NCBI GenBank assembly: GCA_964385195.1 | Contig: CAYLOC010000045.1 | Location: 1-18,702, forward strand | From: CAYLOC01 sp964385195 | Lineage (GTDB): Bacteria; Actinomycetota; Actinomycetes; Propionibacteriales; Nocardioidaceae | Length of the DNA stretch: 18,702 nt | Direction of reading: 5' to 3' | Shown: positions 13,543 through 18,702 of the stretch, one piece after another | Position numbering within the stretch: the first letter of the stretch is position 1 | Layout: the number at the start of each line of letters is the position of its first letter | Made by a program: the position numbers and the translations under genes | Notes under the pieces: generated by a model | Told to the model about the DNA's origin: nothing | Databases searched by the model: none | Seen by the model: only the letters and a program-made list of their open reading frames with translations

Positions 13543-14860
13543 AGCGGTTGGTGAACCCCGGCAGCGACTCGGCCATGATCTCCGCGAACGGAGCCTCCGC
13601 GCCGAGCTGGGACAACACACCGATCCCACCGAGCCATACCCGGTGGATCAACAAGAACTCCGGCGGAAGGTTGATCCGCAGCATCGTCGCGTGCGCCTGC
13701 TCCGCCGGGTCGTTGATCCGGGCGAACTGACCCTGCATCCACGCCCGGGAGAACTGGAACCGCGGCACCGTCGCCGGCTCCACGAACGGTCCCAGATAGC
13801 CCCGCAGGTCCTCGGCGCTGACCTGCACCGAGTCCTTGATGAACCCGTGTTCTCGCAGGCCCTCCCGCACCCGCTCGTAGTCGTCGTCGACGGCGGCCGC
13901 GAGGAGGTCCCCGATGATCTCCGGGAGCGCCCCGTTGGGAAGCCGGGCCACGGCACCATAGTCCACAACCCCCATCCGGCCGTCCCGCAGCAACCGGTAG
14001 TTGCCCGGGTGCGGGTCGGCATGGAGCAGGCCGACCCGGGCCGGGCCGGAGAACAGGAACCGTACGTAGACCTCGCCGAAGTGGTCCCGCTCCTCCTGGC
14101 TGCCGTCCACGATCAACCGGGCCAGGGAACGGTCGCTGTCCAACCACTCCGAGACCAGCACCCGCTCGGTGTGGGCAACGACCTCGGGGACCACGATCAG
14201 CGGATCGTCGCGGAACCCCTCCGCGAACTGGTGCTGCGCCTCCGCCTCGAGGTCGTAGTCGAGCTCCTCGGAGATCCGCTCCTGCAGCTCCTCGACGAGC
14301 GGCTTGACGTCCAGCCCGGGAATCAGGCCCGCGAACAGCCGGGCCGCGCGGGCGATCTGCCGCAGGTCGCTGCGCAGCGCGTCCCCGGCGCCTGGGTACT
14401 GCACCTTCACCGCGACCTCGCGTCCGTCAGACCACACTCCCCGGTGCACCTGCCCGATCGACGCGGCGGCCGCGGGGTCGTCGTCGAAGGAGCGGAACTG
14501 ACGACGCCACCCACTGCCCATCTCCCGCGCGAGCACCTGATGCACCCGTGCGGCGGACATCGGCGGGGCAGCGTCTTGTAAGCGGGTCAGGGTCGCCCGG
14601 TACGGCGAGACCAGCGTGTCCGGTAGCGCGGACTCGAAGATCGACAGCGCCTGCCCGAACTTCATCGCGCCGCCCTTGAGGTCACCGAGCACCCGGAACA
14701 GCTGCTCCGCGCTGCGCTGCTGCAGCTCGGTCGTGACCGCCTCGGCCGACGCGCCGCCCAGCCGCCGGCCGAACCCGACCGTCGCGCGGCCGGCGTACCC
14801 CAGGGGGAGCGAGGCGAGGCGTGCGGTGCGGGCCAGCGTCCGCTTCGGCAGGTCACTCAT
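13535..14860 (-). CDS. UbiB/AarF/ABC1-family atypical kinase
   Basis: 441 residues, protein-kinase-like fold of the UbiB/COQ8 group, close to Rv3197 in sequence order. Seen: KFGQ (67-70, the inhibitory KxGQ motif) after LKGGAM, AAAASIGQVHRG near 131-141 (Ala-rich loop in place of the Gly loop), the ATP lysine VAVK (Lys152), EELDY (198-202), LLHADPHPGN (278-287, catalytic loop) and the metal site VVDYG (Asp300). UbiB proteins act on lipid or quinone metabolism through ATPase activity; Rv3197 is named in connection with macrolide resistance and the WhiB7 regulon, which fits its neighbour here. No transmembrane tail is apparent. The ATG at 14860 lacks a strong ribosome site and is 36 bp after the upstream gene, so coupling is probable. 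Confidence 0.88.
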   Translation of the reverse strand: MSDLPKRTLARTARLASLPLGYAGRATVGFGRRLGGASAEAVTTELQQRSAEQLFRVLGDLKGGAMKFGQALSIFESALPDTLVSPYRATLTRLQDAAPPMSAARVHQVLAREMGSGWRRQFRSFDDDPAAAASIGQVHRGVWSDGREVAVKVQYPGAGDALRSDLRQIARAARLFAGLIPGLDVKPLVEELQERISEELDYDLEAEAQHQFAEGFRDDPLIVVPEVVAHTERVLVSEWLDSDRSLARLIVDGSQEERDHFGEVYVRFLFSGPARVGLLHADPHPGNYRLLRDGRMGVVDYGAVARLPNGALPEIIGDLLAAAVDDDYERVREGLREHGFIKDSVQVSAEDLRGYLGPFVEPATVPRFQFSRAWMQGQFARINDPAEQAHATMLRINLPPEFLLIHRVWLGGIGVLSQLGAEAPFAEIMAESLPGFTNRCG

Positions 14861-14896
14861 GCCGGCGCCGCCACGATGCCCGGTGGACTGGTGCTG

Positions 14897-15790
14897 TCAT
14901 GCCCCCATTGTCTCGTGCGACTGCGGCCAACCACAGCCACACCGCGGATGGGGGTCGAATCGGGTCCGTTGCACGTCGCCGAACCCCATCGGCACCTCGA
15001 CCACTGCACCCTCGGTCTGCGGTCGCAGTCCGCTGGACCACAGCAGCACCTCCTGTGCCGCCCAGGCACCGGCCAGCGCGGCCAGCGTCGGCTCGCACGG
15101 GGAGGGCGCCCGCGGATGGCAGGCGGCGGAGTCCAACAGGGTCGTCCAGGTGCGGTCGAGGTCGTCGTGGGCGGCGTCGACGCAGCGCAGGCAGGCGGTT
15201 TCACCGGGGGTCACGAACGGCCCGATCACCGCAACCAGGTCACGTACGCACACCCACAGATGCGGACGGCCGTCCCGCATCGCCGCGTCCGCGCGGGCAC
15301 GGTCGTGCTCGAAGTCACCGGCGAGGATCCGCACCGTCGCCGCGTCCGGGCTGTCGGTGCTCGGGAGCGGGGTGCAGCCGAGCGTGTGTCGCACGGCGTC
15401 GGCCAGCACGCCGTCGCCCTCGACGGCGACGCGATGCCCACGCTGGGCGCGGGACAAATCGTGCGCGGTCCGGCTGGGACCCGCGAGCAGCCACCAGGCT
15501 GCCCACGTGGACTCCCCGACCGCCCCTCGGCGTACCGCCGACTGGTCCACCACCACACCGCAGTCACAGAGCAGGTCCAGGGCCTCCCGGGCCTCCTCGT
15601 CGTCCACTCCGGCGGCGCGGGCGGCGAGCAGCACTCCCGCGGTGTCTTTGAACCCGTCGACGTGTTCCAGGACCGTCCGCAGCGCGGGCGTCTCCTCCAG
15701 CGCGCCGACACCGGGCCAGTCCATGCCGAACTGGACGGTACGCACATCCCGCCGCAGTACCCGCAGCCCCGGCCGGAGCATGGGACGCAT
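14897..15790 (-). CDS. E1-like (ThiF/TOMM cyclodehydratase-type) protein, Rv3196-like
   Basis: 297 residues. The N-terminal part (about 1-110) resembles a small winged-helix leader-peptide-binding domain (LEHVDGFKDTAGVLLAARAA). Next comes a degenerate nucleotide loop, VEGDGVLADAVRHTL. The end has a CxxC (TACLRCVDAAHDD, about residues 200-203) and a CxC (HPRCGCGWP, about 284-287), the structural zinc site of E1-like cyclodehydratase partners. No YcaO gene and no precursor peptide are nearby, so classical azole formation is doubtful; it may be a retasked adaptor. ATG at 15790 has AAGGAGG with a short spacer; the frame opens 32 codons earlier without one. It is directly upstream of the UbiB-like gene, as in mycobacteria. 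Confidence 0.75.
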   Translation of the reverse strand: MRPMLRPGLRVLRRDVRTVQFGMDWPGVGALEETPALRTVLEHVDGFKDTAGVLLAARAAGVDDEEAREALDLLCDCGVVVDQSAVRRGAVGESTWAAWWLLAGPSRTAHDLSRAQRGHRVAVEGDGVLADAVRHTLGCTPLPSTDSPDAATVRILAGDFEHDRARADAAMRDGRPHLWVCVRDLVAVIGPFVTPGETACLRCVDAAHDDLDRTWTTLLDSAACHPRAPSPCEPTLAALAGAWAAQEVLLWSSGLRPQTEGAVVEVPMGFGDVQRTRFDPHPRCGCGWPQSHETMGA

Positions 15791-15804
15791 CGCCCCTCCT
15801 TCCG

Positions 15805-15854
15805 CAGTAGCACCCCGCCGGACGCCACCGTGGGCGACCGACAGGGTGCTACTG
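15805..15854. promoter_or_regulatory. 11-bp perfect inverted repeat upstream of the E1-like gene
   Basis: CAGTAGCACCC (15805-15815) and GGGTGCTACTG (15844-15854) are perfect reverse complements with a 28-bp spacer, starting two or three bases beyond the ribosome site of the minus-strand gene. As DNA it could be a two-site operator; as RNA it would be a stem next to the ribosome site. No clear promoter hexamers are seen in it. Confidence 0.55.
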
Positions 15855-15858
15855 TGCC

Positions 15859-15896
15859 AAAACCCACCGACGGCCGTGGCGGTCATCCACAGGCCG
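15859..15896 (-). terminator. Terminator after the zinc-ribbon gene
   Basis: On the minus strand, CGGCC (15896-15892), a bulged T, GTGG (15890-15887), a 7-nt loop and CCACGGCCG (15879-15871) make a nine-pair stem. TTTT at 15862-15859 follows after a few bases. It separates the DUF5679 gene from the E1-like gene. Confidence 0.45.
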
Positions 15897-15917
15897 CGGG
15901 GAAGGAGTGGCCGGGTC

Positions 15918-16076
15918 TCAGGCCTTGCCGAGAATCCGGTTCAGGTTGGTGCCGCAGTGCGGGCACTTGGCCTTGGCCATCCGGGTGCCCTTGTCGTTGA
16001 CGTGCACCTCACCACTGGCCTCGCGCTTTTCCTTGCACTTCACGCAGTAGAACTCACCGCTCCACACCTCTGCCAC
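15918..16076 (-). CDS. DUF5679 zinc-ribbon protein
   Basis: 52-residue protein with CVKC (11-14) and CPHC (38-41), a two-knuckle zinc ribbon, beginning AEVWSGEFYCVKCKEKREA. This matches the actinobacterial DUF5679 family of unknown function. Basic lysines between the knuckles (NDKGTRMAKAK) suggest contact with nucleic acid or the ribosome, an inference. The GTG at 16076 has GGAGGA five bases upstream. It stands alone, with a terminator on its 3' side and its own upstream region of 220 bp. Confidence 0.85.
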   Translation of the reverse strand: MAEVWSGEFYCVKCKEKREASGEVHVNDKGTRMAKAKCPHCGTNLNRILGKA

Positions 16077-16103
16077 GAGGGTCCTCCTCCATGTGTTGGG
16101 CGA

Positions 16104-16119
16104 TATCGTGTACTCGATA
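16104..16119. promoter_or_regulatory. Imperfect palindrome upstream of the zinc-ribbon gene
   Basis: TATCG (16104-16108) and CGATA (16115-16119) flank a central GTAC, giving a 16-bp palindrome with one T-T mismatch pair, 27 bp before the GTG. It is AT-richer than its surroundings and could be an operator or a short leader hairpin. Confidence 0.3.
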
Positions 16120-16231
16120 CCTGCTCGGGCGTTCGTTTCCTCCTGGCGACGGTCCTTCGTGGGCCCGTCCTCGCGACACATTACGGGAGGCGGGGGGTCA
16201 GTTCCTATTAGCCACGGCGAGAGTCGCGCAG

Positions 16232-16258
16232 ATAATATGGACAATCTACTCGAAACAA
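16232..16258 (-). promoter_or_regulatory. Possible promoter of the zinc-ribbon gene
   Basis: On the minus strand TTGTTT (16258-16253) and TATTAT (16237-16232) are 15 bp apart, a little short but in the only AT-rich patch of this spacer. A start near 16225 would give a leader of about 150 nt. The rest of 16120-16276 shows nothing else. Confidence 0.35.
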
Positions 16259-16276
16259 CCCGAAACGCGCTACTTC

Positions 16277-16294
16277 TCCGGCGGAAGCGCCGGA
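16277..16294 (-). terminator. Hairpin after the sugar dehydrogenase gene
   Basis: TCCGGCG (16277-16283) and CGCCGGA (16288-16294) form a perfect 7-bp stem with a 4-nt loop, two bases after the stop codon. The downstream tail on the minus strand is only modestly T-rich. Confidence 0.5.
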
Positions 16295-16296
16295 CG

Positions 16297-17685
16297 TCAC
16301 GGCGTGAACGCGGTGATCGTGTCCTGGTGGTCGGTGGGGTTGCCCCGCCCGTCGGTGTTGCTGGTCGTGACCCACAGCGCCCCGCTCGGAGCACGGACGA
16401 CGGTGCGGGTACGCGCGGGGGCGACGCGCAGCGCCTGGGGCTGACCGAGGCTGGTCGTGCCCGTGATCGGCACCCGCCACACGGTGGCACCCTGCAGGGC
16501 GCCCATCCACAGGCTGCCGTCGGCGTAGGCCAGCCCCGAGGGCGAGGCGCTGCCGGTGCTGAACACCGCCACGGGGTTGGTCATCCCGTCGAGGTCGCCG
16601 GTGCCCTCCACGGCGGGCCACCCGTAGTTGTGGCCGGGCAGGATGAGGTTGATCTCGTCCCACGTGCTCGCGCCGAACTCACTGGCCCACAGGTGCCCCT
16701 GCGCGTCCCAGGTGAAGCCCTCGACGTTGCGGTGCCCGTAGCTCCAGACGGGGGAGCCGGGGAACGGGTTGGAGTCCGGGACCGACCCGTCGGGCCTGAT
16801 CCGCAGGATCTTCCCGCCGAGGGAGTCCTTGTCCTGGGCCAGCGCGGAGTCTCCGGTCTCGCCGGTGGAGACGTAGAGCATCCCGTCCGGGCCGAACTTG
16901 ATCCGTCCCCCGTCGTGGATCTCTCCGCGCGGGATGCCGGTCACGATGGCCTCGTCGTTCCCGGACCGGAAGTCGGCGATGGTGCCCCGGCGTACCCGGT
17001 TGTCCTCGGCCGTCGTGGTGTAGACATACAGCAGATGGTCCTGGCGGTACGTCGGAGAGACGGCCACGCCCAGGAGGCCGCCCTCGGAGGTCGGGGTGAC
17101 CCCGTCGACGGTCGCCAACTCCGTCACCTTGCCTTGGGGGGTGATGCGCAGGAGCTTCGCCGTGTCGCGTTCGGACACCAGCGCATCACCGTCGGGGAAG
17201 AAGTCGATCCCCCACGGGACGTCGAGGTTGTCCGCGATGACCTTGCCGTGGATCTGCCGTGGCTCAGAGGGGACCGCGGTCACCGTCACCGCGGTGGTGG
17301 GGGAGGGGGCGCTGGTGACGATCGTGGTGGGGGATGCGGCGGCGGTGGAGGTCGCCGATGGCGGCGCGGCCGTGGTGGTGGGGACCCGGCTCGTCGGGGC
17401 CGGTGTGGTCGGGGCNNNNNNNNNNNNNNNNNNNNNNNNNNNNNNNNNNNNNNNNNNNNNNNNNNNNNNNNNNNNNNNNNNNNNNNNNNNNNNNNNNNNN
17501 NNNNNNNNNNNNNNNGCCGGTGTGGTCGGGGCGGGTGGACCGGTCGTGCCTGCGGTGGTGGACGGGCTGACCGCGTTCGTCGCATGGGTCGGGGACGACT
17601 CGGAGGTGCTGCCGCCGCTACAGGCTGCGAGCATCGACGTACCGAGCAGCAGGGTGCCGACGAGCGTGCTCCGCCGCTTCAACAT
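16297..17685 (-). CDS. PQQ-dependent glucose/sorbosone dehydrogenase-type lipoprotein
   Basis: Exported six-bladed beta-propeller of the soluble glucose dehydrogenase (GDH/aldose sugar dehydrogenase) family. The N-terminus has Lys-Arg-Arg, a hydrophobic stretch and the lipobox LAAC with lipidated Cys22. A long Thr/Pro/Ser/Ala linker follows, crossed by the second N gap, so the true length is unknown (462 codons as drawn). The catalytic part reads VPWGIDFFPDGDALVSERD, EGGLLGVAVSP, HDGGRIKFGPDGMLYVSTG, GGKILRIRPDG, YGHRNVEGF, ASEFGASTWDEINLI and NYGWP, including the His and the HRN group that meet PQQ and substrate in studied homologues. PQQ use is presumed. ATG at 17685 has GGAG with a 7-nt spacer and overlaps the end of the upstream metallopeptidase gene. 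Confidence 0.87.
   Translation of the reverse strand: MLKRRSTLVGTLLLGTSMLAACSGGSTSESSPTHATNAVSPSTTAGTTGPPAPTTPXXXXXXXXXXXXXXXXXXXXXXXXXXXXXXXXXXAPTTPAPTSRVPTTTAAPPSATSTAAASPTTIVTSAPSPTTAVTVTAVPSEPRQIHGKVIADNLDVPWGIDFFPDGDALVSERDTAKLLRITPQGKVTELATVDGVTPTSEGGLLGVAVSPTYRQDHLLYVYTTTAEDNRVRRGTIADFRSGNDEAIVTGIPRGEIHDGGRIKFGPDGMLYVSTGETGDSALAQDKDSLGGKILRIRPDGSVPDSNPFPGSPVWSYGHRNVEGFTWDAQGHLWASEFGASTWDEINLILPGHNYGWPAVEGTGDLDGMTNPVAVFSTGSASPSGLAYADGSLWMGALQGATVWRVPITGTTSLGQPQALRVAPARTRTVVRAPSGALWVTTSNTDGRGNPTDHQDTITAFTP
17396..17535. repeat. Pentapeptide-coding minisatellite collapsed at an assembly gap
   Basis: The same 17 bases, beginning GCCGGTGTGG, end at 17415 and restart at 17516, on both sides of 100 N (17416-17515). 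On the coding strand the 15-bp unit encodes Ala-Pro-Thr-Thr-Pro. The assembler evidently could not span a tandem array in the linker of the sugar dehydrogenase lipoprotein. The reading frame is the same on both sides of the placeholder. Confidence 0.8.
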
Positions 17686-18269
17686 GGGTCCGCTCCGATG
17701 TGGTCGTTCGCCGTGGTCGCGCCGTTACCGCTGTCGGTGTCGGCGTCGTCGGGCAGATCCGCACCGATGGAGTGCCCGGCGCCTTCGAGGAACCCGCGGG
17801 CACGCTCGGTGCGCTCGTAGCGGTTCACCCAGCCCCAGAACGCCTTGTCGTGTCCGGAGACGAGCAGGTGCGCGAGCTCGTGCAGCAGCACGTAGTCGAC
17901 AACGTACCCCGGCATCCCCTGCAGACGGCTGGACAACCGGATCGTGCCGTCGGCCGGGGTGCAGGACCCCCATCGCGAGTTCTGGTTGCTGACCCAGCGG
18001 ACCGAGGCCGGTACGGCGAGGCCGTCGAGGTAGCGCTCGGAGAGTCGGCGCGCCCTGCGGGTCAGTGCCTCGTCGGTGGGCCGCCGGCGACGCTCGGACC
18101 CGGTGACCCGGGTCACCATCGTCGTCACCCACTCCGCCTCCTCCTGGCGGGTCATCCGGGCGGGCAGCAACACCACGATCTTCTCCCCGTCCCGGTACGC
18201 CGACACCGTGCGGCGGCGCCGCGCGGACCGGCGTACCTCCACCGGGGGGTCGGTCTCCGTCGGCTCCAC
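17679..18269 (-). CDS. YgjP/M48-type zinc metallopeptidase
   Basis: 196-residue member of the YgjP-like (DUF45, M48-annotated) family. SNQNSRWGSC (94-103) is the family signature; LLHELAHLLVSGHDKAFW holds the HExxH zinc site (His130, Glu131, His134) and a further His140. The N-terminal third is very basic and there is no signal peptide or membrane span, so it is probably cytoplasmic. Substrates of this family are unknown. The start is the GTG at 18269, six bases after a TAGGTT box, suggesting a leaderless message. Its stop overlaps the start of the lipoprotein gene by 7 bp, so the two are translationally coupled. The acidic, Asp-rich C-terminal tail (about 170-196) looks disordered. Confidence 0.86.
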   Translation of the reverse strand: MEPTETDPPVEVRRSARRRRTVSAYRDGEKIVVLLPARMTRQEEAEWVTTMVTRVTGSERRRRPTDEALTRRARRLSERYLDGLAVPASVRWVSNQNSRWGSCTPADGTIRLSSRLQGMPGYVVDYVLLHELAHLLVSGHDKAFWGWVNRYERTERARGFLEGAGHSIGADLPDDADTDSGNGATTANDHIGADPC

Positions 18270-18275
18270 ACCCCC

Positions 18276-18281
18276 AACCTA
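18276..18281 (-). promoter_or_regulatory. -10 hexamer for leaderless metallopeptidase transcript
   Basis: On the minus strand TAGGTT is followed by GGGGGT and the GTG start, so transcription would start at or beside the start codon. No ribosome site could fit in this space. The -35 is not clear. Confidence 0.5.
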
Positions 18282-18338
18282 ACCTGCCGCGCCGACACCC
18301 AGCCTGCTGTTTCCGGCACCGGCGTCGGACGTCCCCGC

Positions 18339-18386
18339 CGTACGGACCGCCGTACGGACTGCGGTACGGACCGCCGCACCGAACTC
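18339..18386. repeat. 12-bp tandem repeat with CCGTACGG palindromes
   Basis: Units CGTACGGACCGC (18339-18350), CGTACGGACTGC (18351-18362) and GGTACGGACCGC (18363-18374), then a decayed fourth. The 8-bp palindrome CCGTACGG occurs at 18338-18345 and 18350-18357. Non-coding as far as I can tell, about 60 bp upstream of the metallopeptidase -10 box. The region 18282-18338 shows nothing else. Confidence 0.7.
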
Positions 18387-18408
18387 CCTCGAGGGCGGCA
18401 ACTTTTTG

Positions 18409-18559
18409 CCATCCACAGGTTGTGCACACCATGTGGGCAGGTCACGCGGGCGAATAGTCCGACTTGTCGAGGAGTTTTCCACCGCTGTCCACAGCAACCG
18501 GCCGGGTTATCCTCAGCCCCTCCACACCCCGGGGGATGCTTTCCACAAGGTTTTCCACA
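18409..18559 (+). promoter_or_regulatory. Cluster of DnaA-box-like 9-mers
   Basis: Seven near matches to TTRTCCACA lie in one orientation within 150 bp: CCATCCACA (18409), TTGTGCACA (18420), TTTTCCACC (18475), CTGTCCACA (18485), TTATCCTCA (18507), CTTTCCACA (18539) and TTTTCCACA (18551). None is a perfect consensus box; most have one or two mismatches. DnaA binds such arrays in origins, titration sites and regulated promoters. No dnaA, dnaN or other origin gene is in the window. Confidence 0.45.
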
Positions 18560-18587
18560 AGTGGGGATGCCTGATCGGGGCACGGTG

Positions 18588-18617
18588 TTGACCGCGGGAG
18601 TCGGGGAGGGCTAGCGT
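18588..18617 (+). promoter_or_regulatory. Promoter reading out of the right end
   Basis: TTGACC (18588-18593) and TAGCGT (18612-18617) with an 18-bp spacer form a good SigA-type promoter. The start site is predicted near 18624, just before a long hairpin. The transcript leaves the window on the + strand. Confidence 0.6.
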
Positions 18618-18630
18618 CAGTGCAGTCGTT

Positions 18631-18697
18631 GAGGCCCCCGAGATAACGGCGGCGTTCACAAGGGGAAGGTGAACGTCCACCGCGGCCCGGGGGCCTC
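18631..18697 (+). ncRNA. Long imperfect RNA hairpin, leader element or small RNA
   Basis: Outer helix GAGGCCCCCG (18631-18640) with CGGGGGCCTC (18688-18697), 10 bp perfect. Inner helix CGTTCAC (18653-18659) with GTGAACG (18669-18675), 7 bp perfect, extended by CGGCGG against CCACCG with a mismatch and a bulge. The 9-nt apical loop AAGGGGAAG resembles a ribosome site and is followed at once by GTG (18669) with an open frame to the window end. It could thus be a 5' leader hiding a start codon, or an untranslated RNA. I could not assign it to a known RNA family. Confidence 0.4.
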
Positions 18698-18702
18698 TTC
18701 GC

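Noticed and set aside
14616..16211. 531-codon plus-strand frame across the UbiB and E1-like genes
   Set aside because: Ser/Pro/Arg-rich translation without domains, opposite two genes with clear motifs and ribosome sites.
18409..18559. Chromosomal origin (oriC)
   Set aside because: No dnaA, dnaN or AT-rich unwinding region is visible and no 9-mer is a perfect consensus; kept only as a box cluster.
18631..18702. SRP RNA, tmRNA, RNase P RNA or an ileS-type T-box
   Set aside because: Diagnostic loops of each were looked for and not found; TCCACCGCGG near the end only loosely recalls the T-box core.
1..18702. tRNA, rRNA or insertion sequence
   Set aside because: No tRNA-like fold, rRNA segment, transposase motif or terminal inverted repeats were noticed on either strand by eye.

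Overview
This is a high-GC chromosomal segment of an actinobacterium. Mycothiol-type biochemistry (mycoredoxin), a WhiB7-type Fe-S regulator and UvrD2 point to Actinomycetota. Gene order nudC, mrx1, uvrD2, whiB7, UbiB-like kinase and E1-like protein matches, from memory, the Mycobacterium tuberculosis Rv3199c to Rv3196 block. The genus cannot be fixed from the sequence; the order Propionibacteriales is a guess. Two 100-base N runs (6636-6735 and 17416-17515) are assembly gaps.

Left part (1-5212, + strand): a tight operon of lysine 6-aminotransferase (lat), an ALDH7-type semialdehyde dehydrogenase and a fused E1 alpha/beta 2-oxoacid dehydrogenase. Together they suggest lysine breakdown through 2-aminoadipate and perhaps 2-oxoadipate to glutaryl-CoA. 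An inverted repeat upstream of lat is a possible operator.

Middle part (5320-10211): a class-V PLP enzyme that lacks the desulfurase cysteine and a DeoD purine nucleoside phosphorylase (both -), then NudC and a DadA-like flavoprotein (both +), a decayed PIN-domain toxin remnant (-), and mycoredoxin (-). nudC has a -10 hexamer placed for leaderless transcription.

Regulatory centre (10313-13542): uvrD2, whose 3' end carries the whiB7 promoter; then a leader of about 360 nt with a 66-codon upstream ORF, a hairpin containing the uORF stop codon, and a strong intrinsic terminator that shares three bases with that hairpin; then whiB7 itself with its AT-hook. This is a ribosome-sensing attenuator for an antibiotic-resistance regulator. 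A small basic protein, a 13-bp tandem repeat and a strong intergenic hairpin follow.

Right part (13535-18269, - strand): UbiB/ABC1-like kinase and an E1-like (TOMM cyclodehydratase-type) protein, a DUF5679 zinc-ribbon protein, then a two-gene operon of a YgjP/M48-type metallopeptidase and a glucose/sorbosone dehydrogenase lipoprotein whose linker contains a pentapeptide-coding minisatellite at the second gap. The last 430 bases hold no complete gene. They hold 12-bp repeats, a one-strand cluster of DnaA-box-like 9-mers, a good promoter reading out of the window, and a long RNA hairpin.
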